NCBI RefSeq assembly: GCF_031846305.1
Contig: NZ_JAVRHY010000007.1
Location: 1-64,000, forward strand
Direction: 5' to 3'
From: Spectribacter acetivorans
Lineage (GTDB): Bacteria > Pseudomonadota > Gammaproteobacteria > Nevskiales > Salinisphaeraceae
DNA length: 64,000 nucleotides
A program made the translations under genes and the position numbers. A model generated the notes under the pieces. The model was not told the origin of the DNA and made no database searches. It saw only the letters and a list, made by a program, of their open reading frames with translations. Shown here in pieces: positions 1-8,862 of this stretch (position 1 is the stretch's first letter; each line of letters opens with the position of its first letter).

Positions 1-218
1 GCATGACCCTTGCAGACCCCGAAACAATAGGCGGCGGCAAGCTCAAACAGATCCGGTGGAGGCTGGCCATATGCCCATTGGTTGAGCGGGCGCGCAATCG
101 CCGCTTCCAGTAGCGTGTGATCACGGACTCCGCCCGCCAGGCCGCCGAACGCGGACACCAGCTGGTGATTGATGAATTCGACCTCGCGGGTCTCGAGCCA
201 GATCGGCTCGTCGCTCAT
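1..218 (-). CDS. doc: Doc-type (death-on-curing) toxin, 3' end cut off by window edge
   Basis: Only the first 72 codons are inside the window. The reading begins MSDEPIWLETREVEFINHQL and continues through LLEAAIARPLNQW and AAAYCFGVCKGHA. This is the N-terminal half of Doc/Fic-family toxins, running just up to the HPFxDGNKR active-site loop, which would lie beyond position 1. Known Doc proteins phosphorylate EF-Tu and arrest translation. The ATG at 218-216 overlaps the TGA of the upstream antitoxin gene (ATGA), so the pair is translationally coupled. The catalytic loop cannot be seen, so activity cannot be judged. The Doc assignment is firm from the LLE.A.ARP...AAAY pattern. Confidence 0.85.
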   Translation of the reverse strand, partial: MSDEPIWLETREVEFINHQLVSAFGGLAGGVRDHTLLEAAIARPLNQWAYGQPPPDLFELAAAYCFGVCKGH

Positions 219-439
219 TTATCCGCCAGTTCCCGGTACGCGTTGCGGTAGCGACGGATCACCTCGTCGGTGCTCTGCATCGTCTGCGCGAACTTCGGAT
301 CGGCAGCCGTCACCATGACGCCGCCGGGCGTCTCGGTCAGATAAAGCGACTCGCCTTCACCAACCCGCAAGCGGTTCAGCACTTCGCGCGGCCAGATGGT
401 GCTCAGCGAATTTCCCGTCTTGCGTAGTTTGAGTTCCAT
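215..439 (-). CDS. AbrB/MazE-type antitoxin paired with Doc
   Basis: The 74-residue protein starts MELKLRKTGNSLSTIWPREV, the swapped-hairpin DNA-binding fold of the AbrB/SpoVT/MazE family (K-x-G-N-S-x-x-x-x-P). A longer upstream reading is open in the same frame but is not convincing: the ATG at 439-437 has an AGG four to seven bases upstream and the family similarity begins exactly there. The C-terminal half (TDEVIRRYRNAYRELADK) is helical and would be the toxin-neutralising tail. Its stop overlaps the doc start codon. Such antitoxins bind their own promoter; a matching inverted repeat lies just upstream. Pairing Doc with an AbrB-type rather than a Phd-type antitoxin is known but less common. 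Confidence 0.85.
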   Translation of the reverse strand: MELKLRKTGNSLSTIWPREVLNRLRVGEGESLYLTETPGGVMVTAADPKFAQTMQSTDEVIRRYRNAYRELADK

Positions 440-472
440 ATCCTGCTCACACGGCTGACTTAATATTGCCGA

Positions 473-497
473 ATTATAACGAACGTTATTACTTTCG

Positions 498-501
<4 letters not shown>
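473..501 (-). promoter_or_regulatory. Promoter and operator of the antitoxin-doc operon
   Basis: On the minus strand there is a perfect -10 TATAAT (478-473) and a -35-like TTAACG (501-496) with 17 bp between them. An inverted repeat with 7-bp arms, TAACGAA (477-483) and TTCGTTA (494-500), covers the spacer and touches both hexamers. This is the expected arrangement for an autorepressed toxin-antitoxin promoter. The -35 overlaps the TAA stop codon of uvrB (500-498). Confidence 0.65.
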
Positions 502-2516
<2,015 letters not shown>

Positions 2517-2607
2517 GCGCTCATCCTGGGGCCGATCATTGGTAAAGGCAACGGCCATTGCTTATCATTCGACGGCGTTTTCCGGCCCTACTCACAAGGA
2601 TTTCCCC

Positions 2608-3789
2608 GTGGCGACCAAGCTTTCCCAGCGCGTCCAGCGCATCAAACCCTCCCCCACCCTCGCGGTGACCGCACGCGCCGCCGCGCTGAAGGCCCAGGGG
2701 CAGGACATCATCGGACTTGGCGCCGGCGAGCCGGACTTCGACACGCCCGATCACATCAAGGATGCCGCCAAGGCAGCACTGGACCGCGGGGCCACCAAGT
2801 ACGCCCCGGTTCCCGGCACGCCCGGCCTGAAGAAGGCCATCGTCGCCAAGTTCGCGCGCGACAACGAGCTGACCTACAGTACCGATCAGATTCTGGTCTC
2901 GGTCGGCGGCAAGCAGAGCTTCTACAACCTGTTCCAGGCCACCATCGACGACGGCGACGAAGTGGTTATCCCGGCGCCGTACTGGGTGTCTTACCCGGAC
3001 ATGGTGCAGCTTGCCGGCGGCGAACCGGTGATCGTGAAGACCGATATCGACACCGGTTTCAAGATGACGCCGGATCAGCTCGACGCGGCTATCACCGACC
3101 GCACCCGCTGCGTGGTGATCAACAGCCCGTCCAACCCCACCGGCAAGGCCTATACCCGCGCCGAACTGGCCGCACTTGGCGAGGTGCTGGCCCGACACCC
3201 GGATGTAATCGTCGCCACGGACGACATGTACGAGCACATCCTCTGGACCGAGGCGCCGTTCGTGAACATCGTCAATGCCACCCCGGCCCTGTTCGATCAC
3301 GCCATCGTGATGAACGGCGTGTCCAAGGCCTATTCGATGACCGGCTGGCGTATCGGCTATGCCGGCGGCCCCACGGACCTGATCAAGGCCATGAGCAAGA
3401 TCCAGTCGCAGTCCACTTCCGGGGCCACCACGGTGTCGCAGGAAGCAGCACAGGTGGCGCTCGACGGCGATCAGGGCTGCGTGGCCGACATGGTCAAGGC
3501 CTTCAAGGAACGGCACGACTTCGTGGTCGCCGCGCTCAACGACCTGCCCGGCGTGCGCTGCCTCGAGTCGGACGGCACTTTCTACAGCTTCCCGGACTTC
3601 TCCGAGGCCATCGCCCGCAACGGCGCGGATGATGATCTGGCGTTCTCCGAAATGCTGATCGAAAAGGCCGGCGTGGCGCTGGTGCCCGGGTCCGCCTTCG
3701 GTGCTCCGGGCTATCTGCGGCTGTCGTTCGCCACCAGCATGAAGAATCTGGAGAACGCGCTCAGCCGTATTCGCGACATTCTGAAATAG
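2608..3789 (+). CDS. Pyridoxal-phosphate aminotransferase, class I (aspartate aminotransferase-like)
   Basis: The 393-residue protein belongs to fold-type I aminotransferases of the class Ib AspC kind, which move the amino group of aspartate or a related amino acid to 2-oxoglutarate. Visible motifs are IGLGAGEPDFDTPDHI near the N-terminus, NSPSNPTGKAY (substrate and cofactor contacts), DDMYEHI, the PLP-lysine segment SKAYSMTGWRIGY and the C-terminal LRLSFATS arginine region. GTG 2608 is chosen as the start because AAGGA lies seven bases upstream and the family begins there (ATKLSQRVQRIKPSPT). An aminotransferase next to uvrB is also found in Pseudomonas. Substrate preference (Asp, aromatic or prephenate) cannot be read from the sequence. 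Confidence 0.92.
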   Translation: MATKLSQRVQRIKPSPTLAVTARAAALKAQGQDIIGLGAGEPDFDTPDHIKDAAKAALDRGATKYAPVPGTPGLKKAIVAKFARDNELTYSTDQILVSVGGKQSFYNLFQATIDDGDEVVIPAPYWVSYPDMVQLAGGEPVIVKTDIDTGFKMTPDQLDAAITDRTRCVVINSPSNPTGKAYTRAELAALGEVLARHPDVIVATDDMYEHILWTEAPFVNIVNATPALFDHAIVMNGVSKAYSMTGWRIGYAGGPTDLIKAMSKIQSQSTSGATTVSQEAAQVALDGDQGCVADMVKAFKERHDFVVAALNDLPGVRCLESDGTFYSFPDFSEAIARNGADDDLAFSEMLIEKAGVALVPGSAFGAPGYLRLSFATSMKNLENALSRIRDILK

Positions 3790-3820
3790 ACCGAAGACGT
3801 CGACGGCGGGAACGCCGACC

Positions 3821-3849
3821 GGTGACGACGGTCTCAAGCAGTCGTCACC
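3821..3849 (+). promoter_or_regulatory. Perfect hairpin abutting the start codon of the next gene
   Basis: Arms GGTGACGAC (3821-3829) and GTCGTCACC (3841-3849) pair over all nine positions around an 11-base loop, and the ATG of the downstream gene begins at 3850. There is no T-run, so it does not look like a simple terminator of the aminotransferase gene, although that is possible. No Shine-Dalgarno sequence is visible; the 3' arm occupies the ribosome-binding position. Confidence 0.5.
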
Positions 3850-4818
3850 ATGCGACCGACTTCCCGCCAATTCGCTGCCGCCCTTGCCGGCATTCTTCTG
3901 CTGGCGACGGCAACCGTTTCCACGGCCGAACAGGACACCACCGTCCGCGTGGGCGGCGGTGAAATCCGCGTGACGTTCGACGATGGGCGACTGGCCGTCG
4001 GCCGAAACGAGGTGTTGTCATGGGTCCGCGGCGCGGCGCACACCGTCAGCGCCTACTACGGCGGATTTCCGGTCTCCCGGCTGGATCTGCGCATTCGACC
4101 CATAATCGGCGACGACATCGGCGGTACCGCCTACGGCTGGCGGCGCGGCATCGACATCCGCCTGGGCGGCAACGCCAGCAGCGACGACCTTGCCGACGAC
4201 TGGGTGCTGGTCCACGAGATGCTGCATATGGGGCATCCCCAGGTAGGCGACCAGCACAAGTGGTTCAAGGAAGGGCTGGCGACCTATGTCGAGCCGATCG
4301 CGCGGTCCCGGGTCGGTGACCTCGCCGCCCGCGAAGTCTGGGCGGAACTGGCGCAGCAACTGCCACAGGGCCAACCCCGCCGTGGCGATCGCGGACTGGA
4401 CCACACCCCGACCTGGGGCCGCGTCTACTGGGGCGGTGCGCTCTACTTCTTCGTCGCCGACGTACGCATCCGCCAGCACACCGACGACCGTTTCGGCCTG
4501 CAGGATGCTCTGCGCGCCATTGTCGAGGCCGGCGGCACCCTGGACCGGCGCTGGTCGCTGAGCAAAACGCTCCGGATCGGCGACGAGGCCATCGGCGAAT
4601 CGATTCTGACCGATCTGTACGATCGCATGGCCGACCGGCCCGTGACCGTGGACCTCGACACGCTGTGGACCCAGCTCGGAATTCAGCGCGGTCTGATTCG
4701 CACCGACCTCGACGACGACGCCCCGCTGGCCCATATCCGGCGCGCGATCACCGGTGAACCCGCCGAGAGCACCCCCGGCCATCACGCCGGTCGCGGCTTG
4801 CACGCCCCGGGGGGTTAA
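3850..4818 (+). CDS. Secreted metallopeptidase-like protein (peptidase_MA/gluzincin type)
   Basis: 322 residues with an N-terminal signal peptide (MRPTSRQ, then a hydrophobic stretch ending STAEQ). Residues about 117-140 carry a zinc-peptidase signature, HEMLHMGH followed by KWFKEGLATYVEP. That is HExxH plus a downstream Glu in the EGLATY context typical of peptidase_MA-like proteins. The first and second histidines and both glutamates are present, so catalysis is possible. The C-terminal 150 residues are helical with no domain I recognise. Start ATG 3850 is fixed by the signal peptide, yet it has no Shine-Dalgarno and follows a hairpin directly. The gene stands alone between the aminotransferase and tRNA-Asn; its substrate is unknown. 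Confidence 0.75.
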   Translation: MRPTSRQFAAALAGILLLATATVSTAEQDTTVRVGGGEIRVTFDDGRLAVGRNEVLSWVRGAAHTVSAYYGGFPVSRLDLRIRPIIGDDIGGTAYGWRRGIDIRLGGNASSDDLADDWVLVHEMLHMGHPQVGDQHKWFKEGLATYVEPIARSRVGDLAAREVWAELAQQLPQGQPRRGDRGLDHTPTWGRVYWGGALYFFVADVRIRQHTDDRFGLQDALRAIVEAGGTLDRRWSLSKTLRIGDEAIGESILTDLYDRMADRPVTVDLDTLWTQLGIQRGLIRTDLDDDAPLAHIRRAITGEPAESTPGHHAGRGLHAPGG

Positions 4819-4858
4819 ATTACTATGCGCGCCGTTGCCGGCCAGCCCGGCAACATGT

Positions 4859-4934
4859 TCCCCGGTAGCTCAGTTGGTAGAGCGGGTGACTGTTAATCAC
4901 TAGGTCGGCGGTTCGAGCCCGTCCCGGGGAGCCA
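4859..4934 (+). tRNA. tRNA-Asn (GTT)
   Basis: A 76-nt cloverleaf: acceptor stem TCCCCGG (4859-4865) pairs with CCGGGGA (4924-4930), followed by G and an encoded CCA (4932-4934). The anticodon loop CTGTTAA carries GTT at 4892-4894, and the T-loop GGTTCGAGCC is canonical. Confidence 0.98.
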
Positions 4935-4945
4935 TCCTTATTTCC

Positions 4946-4966
4946 CGAAGCCGTCCCCCGGCTTCG
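4946..4966 (+). terminator. Possible terminator hairpin after tRNA-Asn
   Basis: CGAAGCCG (4946-4953) and CGGCTTCG (4959-4966) form an 8-bp stem with a 5-nt loop, 12 bases after the tRNA CCA end. There is no T-run on the 3' side, so it may serve as a processing or weak termination element rather than a classic intrinsic terminator. Confidence 0.4.
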
Positions 4967-5021
4967 AGACACTTCCAGATATTCGCTGTTGATCGGCTCT
5001 CACCGCCGACTGCGTCGGGGT

Positions 5022-5164
5022 TGTTCGGTCCATCCTTGGGCCTCACCCTTCGGGCTCGCTTCGTTCGAGTCGTTCTGTTCCAGACAGAACGATGTTCGGC
5101 CCATCCTTGGGACGAATCCTGCGGACTCTCTCCCGCTCGCGCGAATTTGTTCCTGACAAATTCG
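5022..5164 (+). repeat. Two tandem copies of a ~71-bp hairpin-bearing repeat
   Basis: Copy 1 (5022-5092) and copy 2 (5093-5164) each begin TGTTCGG(T/C)CCATCCTTGGG (5022-5040 and 5093-5111). Each ends in a 9-bp hairpin with a 5-nt loop TCC(A/T)G: arms TCGTTCTGT/ACAGAACGA at 5070-5078/5084-5092, and CGAATTTGT/ACAAATTCG at 5142-5150/5156-5164. The outer stem bases differ between copies but remain paired, so structure rather than sequence is kept. A related third copy lies at 47540-47605, downstream of tRNA-Arg. No protein-coding gene is convincing in this spacer (4935-5402). Confidence 0.65.
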
Positions 5165-5179
5165 TGGGCGCACCAGACC

Positions 5180-5378
5180 GTAGGGCGCCATTCATTGCGC
5201 CGCACGATCACGTTGCCTGAAGCCTGAACATGGCAGGCCGAATGAATTCGGCCCTACAACCGTTGAAACACCTACTCACAGGAAATGGTATGAAACCCTG
5301 TCGGCGCCATGAATGGCGCCCTACGGCGCGGCAAGAGCTTCCGGATTGAGCCCTACGTAGGGCCGCATTCATGCGGCC
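5180..5378. repeat. Cluster of four REP-like palindromes (GTAG + 18-bp palindrome)
   Basis: Four 22-nt elements share GTAG followed by an imperfect palindrome GGCCG(C/A)ATTCAT(G/T)CGGCC-type with a central TC/GA: 5180-5201 (+), 5236-5257 (-), 5303-5324 (-) and 5357-5378 (+). Arms are 8 bp with a 2-nt centre; 5180-5201 has one mismatch. They are arranged as inverted pairs (+,- and -,+). A 5' GTAG tetranucleotide followed by a palindrome is the known form of REP sequences mobilised by RAYT transposases. No RAYT gene is in this window. Confidence 0.7.
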
Positions 5379-5402
5379 ACCCGCAATATCGCCTGCTCGG
5401 TG

Positions 5403-7196
5403 TCATGGACGCGGGTCGGCTGCCGAGTCTTCCGGAGATCGCTCCTGCTGCAGCCGCCACATCGCGGCGTAACGGCCGTCGGCGCTCAGCAGTCGGGGAT
5501 GCGTGCCCCGCTCCGCCACCCGGCCCTGGGCCATGACGATGATCTCGTCGGCGTCGATGACCGTGGAAAGCCGGTGCGCGATAACCAGCGTCGTACGGTC
5601 GGCGGCAACATCCCGCATGGCGTCCAGGATGGCCCGCTCGGCGTGGCTGTCCAGCGATGACGTGGCTTCGTCGAAGATCAGGATCGCCGGGTCCTTGAGC
5701 ATGGTCCGGGCAATGGCAATACGCTGCTTCTCGCCCCCCGACAGCTTCAGACCCCGTTCACCCACCATGGTGTCGTAGCCCTCCGGCAGCGCGGCGATGA
5801 ATGCGTCCAGGTGGGCCAGTCGCGCCACGCGTTCCACCGCGTCCCGACCCGCGTCCGGCCGACCGTAGCGGATGTTGTATTCGATGGTCTCGTTGAACAG
5901 AACCGTGTCCTGGGGCACCACGCCGATGGCCTCACGCAGGCTGGCCTGGGCGATGTCGCGGATATCCGAGCCATCGATGGCAATGGCGCCATCATCCACG
6001 TCATAGAACCGGAACAACAGGCGTGCAAGCGTCGACTTGCCGGCGCCGCTGGCGCCAACCACGGCAATCTTGCGGCCGGCGGGAATTTCGAACGACACGT
6101 TGCGCAGAATGGGCCGGTCCGGTCGATAGCCGAAGCTGACATTATCGAACCGCACCGCTGGCTGTGACACGACCAGCGGCGCCGCATGCGGGGCGTCGGC
6201 AATGCCCGGCTCCACGTCCAGCAACTGGAACATGCGGCTGATATCCGCCAGCGCCCGCTTGATTTCCCGATAGACGAAGCCGAGAAAGTTCAGCGGCAGG
6301 AACAGCTGGAGCATGTAGGCATTGATCATCACCAGATCACCAACGGTCATCGCGCCATCGACCACCTGCCGGGCGGCCAGAATCATCATGGCGGTGATCG
6401 CGGCGCCGATGATCAGCGCCTGCACCACGTTCAGCAGCCCCAGCGATAGCCGGCTGCGGCGCAGGGCCTGTTCCCAGGAGGCCAGAAAGCGGTCGTACTG
6501 GCCGGCCTCGAATCCTTCGTTGCCGAAGTACTTCACCGTCTCGTAGTTGAGCAGGCTGTCCATCGCTCGCGTATTGGCCTCGGAATCCAGGCGGTTGGAT
6601 TCGCGCACATGCCGGGTGCGCCACTCGGTGAGTACGGCGGACGAGACGATGTAGAGCACCACCGACACCAGGACGATGGCGGCGAAGAACCAGTCGTAGT
6701 AGAACAGCAGAATGCCCACCACCAGCCCGATTTCCAGCAGCGTGGGCAGGATGTTGAACAGCATGAAGCGCAGCAGGAAGCTGATGCCCGCGGTACCCCG
6801 CTCGATATCCCGGGACAACCCGCCGGTACGCCGGGCCAGGTGGAAATCCAGATTCAGCCCGTGCAGATGCTCGAAGGCCCGCAGCGCCAGCCGGCGCATG
6901 GCCCGCTCGGTCACCCGTCCGAATATCAGGTCGCGAAGCTCGCCGAGCAGCACCGTGCTCAGTCGCAGCACACCGTAGACCACCAGCATGGCCAGCGGCA
7001 GGACAATGACGTCCTGCTGGCTCGCATCCAGGCTATCGACGATGCGCTTGAGCACGATTGGCAGCGTGACCGTGGCCAGCTTGGCCGCGACCAGGAACGC
7101 CAGGGCGATGGCCACACGGCCGCGAAACTCCCACAGATAGGGAACCAGCAGGCGCAACCGCCGCCATTCGCGATGGGTGGTATCCGGGGCGCTCAA
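5403..7196 (-). CDS. ABC exporter, fused permease-ATPase (Atm1/HMT1-like)
   Basis: A 597-residue half-transporter with six predicted membrane helices in the first ~320 residues, then a nucleotide-binding domain: Walker A VGASGAGKSTL, Q-loop VVPQDTVLFNETI, signature LSGGEKQRIAIAR, Walker B ILIFDEATSSLD and H-loop IAHRLS. The segments LNLDFHLARRTGGLSRDIERG and NYETVKYFGNE are typical of the Atm1 (ABCB7) subgroup, whose members export glutathione-linked sulfur or metal species. I place the start at TTG 7196 because GGAGGG lies six bases upstream and the protein then begins just before LLVPYLW. An open frame extends to 7403 but that part does not resemble the family. Convergent with the tRNA-Asn side, divergent from the EF-hand gene. 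Confidence 0.88.
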   Translation of the reverse strand: MSAPDTTHREWRRLRLLVPYLWEFRGRVAIALAFLVAAKLATVTLPIVLKRIVDSLDASQQDVIVLPLAMLVVYGVLRLSTVLLGELRDLIFGRVTERAMRRLALRAFEHLHGLNLDFHLARRTGGLSRDIERGTAGISFLLRFMLFNILPTLLEIGLVVGILLFYYDWFFAAIVLVSVVLYIVSSAVLTEWRTRHVRESNRLDSEANTRAMDSLLNYETVKYFGNEGFEAGQYDRFLASWEQALRRSRLSLGLLNVVQALIIGAAITAMMILAARQVVDGAMTVGDLVMINAYMLQLFLPLNFLGFVYREIKRALADISRMFQLLDVEPGIADAPHAAPLVVSQPAVRFDNVSFGYRPDRPILRNVSFEIPAGRKIAVVGASGAGKSTLARLLFRFYDVDDGAIAIDGSDIRDIAQASLREAIGVVPQDTVLFNETIEYNIRYGRPDAGRDAVERVARLAHLDAFIAALPEGYDTMVGERGLKLSGGEKQRIAIARTMLKDPAILIFDEATSSLDSHAERAILDAMRDVAADRTTLVIAHRLSTVIDADEIIVMAQGRVAERGTHPRLLSADGRYAAMWRLQQERSPEDSAADPRP

Positions 7197-7361
7197 GTCG
7201 GTCCCTCCGCGCGTGGGACTGCGAGAAAGCGCGAACGCTAACAGAAAGCCGACACAGGGGGCCTGATCCCCCAGCGGACGCTGCGTTTCGTGCCCGGGCA
7301 GCGATGGCAATGCCCGATTCGCGTTTGCCCGTGGAAAACATTCGCCATCGGTCGAGCGCAG

Positions 7362-7389
7362 GGAATCTGCGTCGACCCGTGTATCAGTT
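7362..7389 (+). promoter_or_regulatory. Candidate ECF sigma promoter upstream of the EF-hand/sigma operon
   Basis: GGAATCT (7362-7368) and TCAGTT (7384-7389), separated by 15 bp, resemble the GGAACTT/TCxxA layout of RpoE-like ECF promoters. They lie 46 bp before the EF-hand start codon. If real, the downstream sigma factor would regulate its own operon. This is a weak motif match. Confidence 0.3.
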
Positions 7390-7435
7390 GATGAACCGGT
7401 CATGGACCGGCCTACCCCTGAAACGGAGCACGCTG

Positions 7436-7882
7436 ATGAAATCCATCCCCACTACCCTCGCCGCTGCGGCATTGCTGGCGGCCACCGGCGCGGCCCAGGC
7501 CGGTCATGGTCACGGTTTTGGCAAGATCGACGCGGACGGCGACGGCGCTATTTCGCGTTCAGAATCCCTGCAGATGCGCATGTCGATGTTCGAGAAGCTG
7601 GACGCGGACGGCGACGGCTACGTGACGGCCGAGGAACGGCAGGCCGCGCACGAGGCCTTCAAGGCCCGCAAAGAAGTCGACCGGAAGCAGCGCGGCCGTG
7701 ACAGGATGGCGGCCATGGATACTGATGGCGATGGGCGCATTTCCCAGACGGAGATGCAGAACGCCCCGACACCCTGGTTCGACAAGGCGGACGCCGATGG
7801 TGACGGCCGCCTCACCCGCGAGGAAATGAAGGCAATGCGGCACGCGCATCACGGCAAGCATCGCGGCGACAAGCCCGAGTAG
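7436..7882 (+). CDS. Periplasmic EF-hand protein with four calcium-binding loops
   Basis: 148 residues. The first 22 (MKSIPTTLAAAALLAATG then AAQA) form a signal peptide. Four loops match the EF-hand DxDxDGxxxxxE pattern: DADGDGAISRSE, DADGDGYVTAEE, DTDGDGRISQTE and DADGDGRLTREE, so all four should bind Ca2+. The mature protein starts with HGHG and ends with a His-rich HAHHGKHRGDK stretch that might bind transition metals. ATG 7436 is preferred because GGAG is seven bases upstream and the signal peptide begins there. It lies 18 bp before the ECF sigma gene and is probably co-transcribed, suggesting a role in metal or calcium sensing in the periplasm. Confidence 0.85.
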   Translation: MKSIPTTLAAAALLAATGAAQAGHGHGFGKIDADGDGAISRSESLQMRMSMFEKLDADGDGYVTAEERQAAHEAFKARKEVDRKQRGRDRMAAMDTDGDGRISQTEMQNAPTPWFDKADADGDGRLTREEMKAMRHAHHGKHRGDKPE

Positions 7883-7900
7883 GCGCCGGACCGCATCTGC

Positions 7901-8446
7901 ATGGGAGAGCGCGAGGATGATGATCGGCTCATGGCAAGAGTGGCGAGCGGCGATGCCGATGCGTTTCGCCAACTCGTGGACCGCCATGCCGACCGCGTTC
8001 TCGCGCTCGCCCGGCGCGTGCTGAACCAGCAAGCCGACGCCGAGGACGTGACCCAGGAAGTATTCACGCGACTCTGGACCCGGGCCGACACCTACCGGCC
8101 CGGCCAGGCCCGTTTCACCACCTGGATTTACCGGATCGTGATGAATGCCAGCCTGAATACCCGCCGGGGCCTCGCCCCGCCGGCATCGCTGGACGATGAA
8201 CCGGAACCCGCAACCGACACGCCCGGCCCCGATCAGGCCGCGGCAAACCGACAGACCCGCGATCGGGTCGACTCGGCCATCGGCACGCTGCCGATCTCGC
8301 AGCGGGCCGCCATCGCGCTGACGGCCAGCCGCGAATTGAGCAACCGGGAGGCTGCGGCCATCATGCAGCTATCCGTCAAGGCGCTCGAGGCGCTGCTGGT
8401 GCGAGCCCGGCGCAGCCTGCGGACACAACTGGGGGACCTGCGATGA
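7901..8446 (+). CDS. ECF-type RNA polymerase sigma factor
   Basis: 181 residues with sigma-70 region 2 (FRQLVDRHADRVLALARRVL, then QQADAEDVTQEVFTRLW), a variable acidic linker and region 4 (LPISQRAAIALTASRELSNREAAAIMQLSVKALEALL-type helix-turn-helix). It lacks regions 1 and 3, as ECF sigmas do. The stop overlaps the start of the next gene (ATGA), a small membrane protein with the layout of an anti-sigma factor, and then a CnrX-like periplasmic protein follows. The order sigma, anti-sigma, periplasmic sensor resembles the CnrYXH nickel/cobalt system in composition. No strong Shine-Dalgarno is seen before the ATG. Confidence 0.9.
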   Translation: MGEREDDDRLMARVASGDADAFRQLVDRHADRVLALARRVLNQQADAEDVTQEVFTRLWTRADTYRPGQARFTTWIYRIVMNASLNTRRGLAPPASLDDEPEPATDTPGPDQAAANRQTRDRVDSAIGTLPISQRAAIALTASRELSNREAAAIMQLSVKALEALLVRARRSLRTQLGDLR

Positions 8447-8862
8447 CACCCGAACGGTTTCAGACGTTGCTGGACCGGCGCGGCATCACGATCACCGTCT
8501 GGCCTTGGCACGACCGTCTGGCGGCGCGCCGGCTGCTGGCGAAATCCGCCGATGCCCGCAATCGCCTGGCCAAGGCCCAGGCGATGGACGCCGCACTCGG
8601 CGAATGGGCGAGCTGCCCCGTCGAGCCGACGCTACGCGACCGGCTGGCCGCTATCCCCGATCGTCATCCGGTATCCATCCGACCCGCGTCGGCCGGCCAT
8701 GAACCGATCCGACCACTCTGGTGGGCCGGCGGCGCCCTGGCCACGGCCTCGCTGCTTACCGGGCTGGTACTGGGCTCAACGCTGTTCGCACCCGCCGAGG
8801 ATGTCGTCGACATCGCGGGGCTGGCCTATGGCGATACTTACCTTACGGAGTTGTCACAATGA
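8443..8862 (+). CDS. Single-pass membrane protein, putative anti-sigma factor
   Basis: 139 residues: a soluble, charged N-terminal part of about 90 residues (MTPERFQTLLDRRGITITVW, then LAARRLLAKSADARNRLAKA), one membrane helix (LWWAGGALATASLLTGLVLG) and a short outer tail. A cytoplasmic sigma-binding domain joined to one helix is the plan of anti-sigma factors such as CnrY/RseA. No zinc-binding HxxxCxxC motif is present. Start overlaps the sigma stop and its own stop overlaps the next start, so the three proteins should be made in fixed ratio. Function is inferred from position and topology, not from a recognised domain. Confidence 0.65.
   Translation: MTPERFQTLLDRRGITITVWPWHDRLAARRLLAKSADARNRLAKAQAMDAALGEWASCPVEPTLRDRLAAIPDRHPVSIRPASAGHEPIRPLWWAGGALATASLLTGLVLGSTLFAPAEDVVDIAGLAYGDTYLTELSQ

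Noticed and set aside
5022..5164. CRISPR array
   Set aside because: Only two units, a 71-bp period with no spacer diversity pattern and no cas genes; the units are hairpin repeats.
4900..5227. Short frames in both directions downstream of tRNA-Asn
   Set aside because: They lie across the hairpin repeats and one runs into the tRNA; no family or ribosome site seen.
4859..5400. Integrated element attached at tRNA-Asn
   Set aside because: No integrase, no duplicated tRNA 3' end and no phage genes follow; the spacer is made of short repeats only.
7197..7403. N-terminal extension of the ABC exporter to 7403
   Set aside because: The added 69 residues lack similarity to the family, and TTG 7196 has a strong Shine-Dalgarno (GGAGGG) at the right distance.
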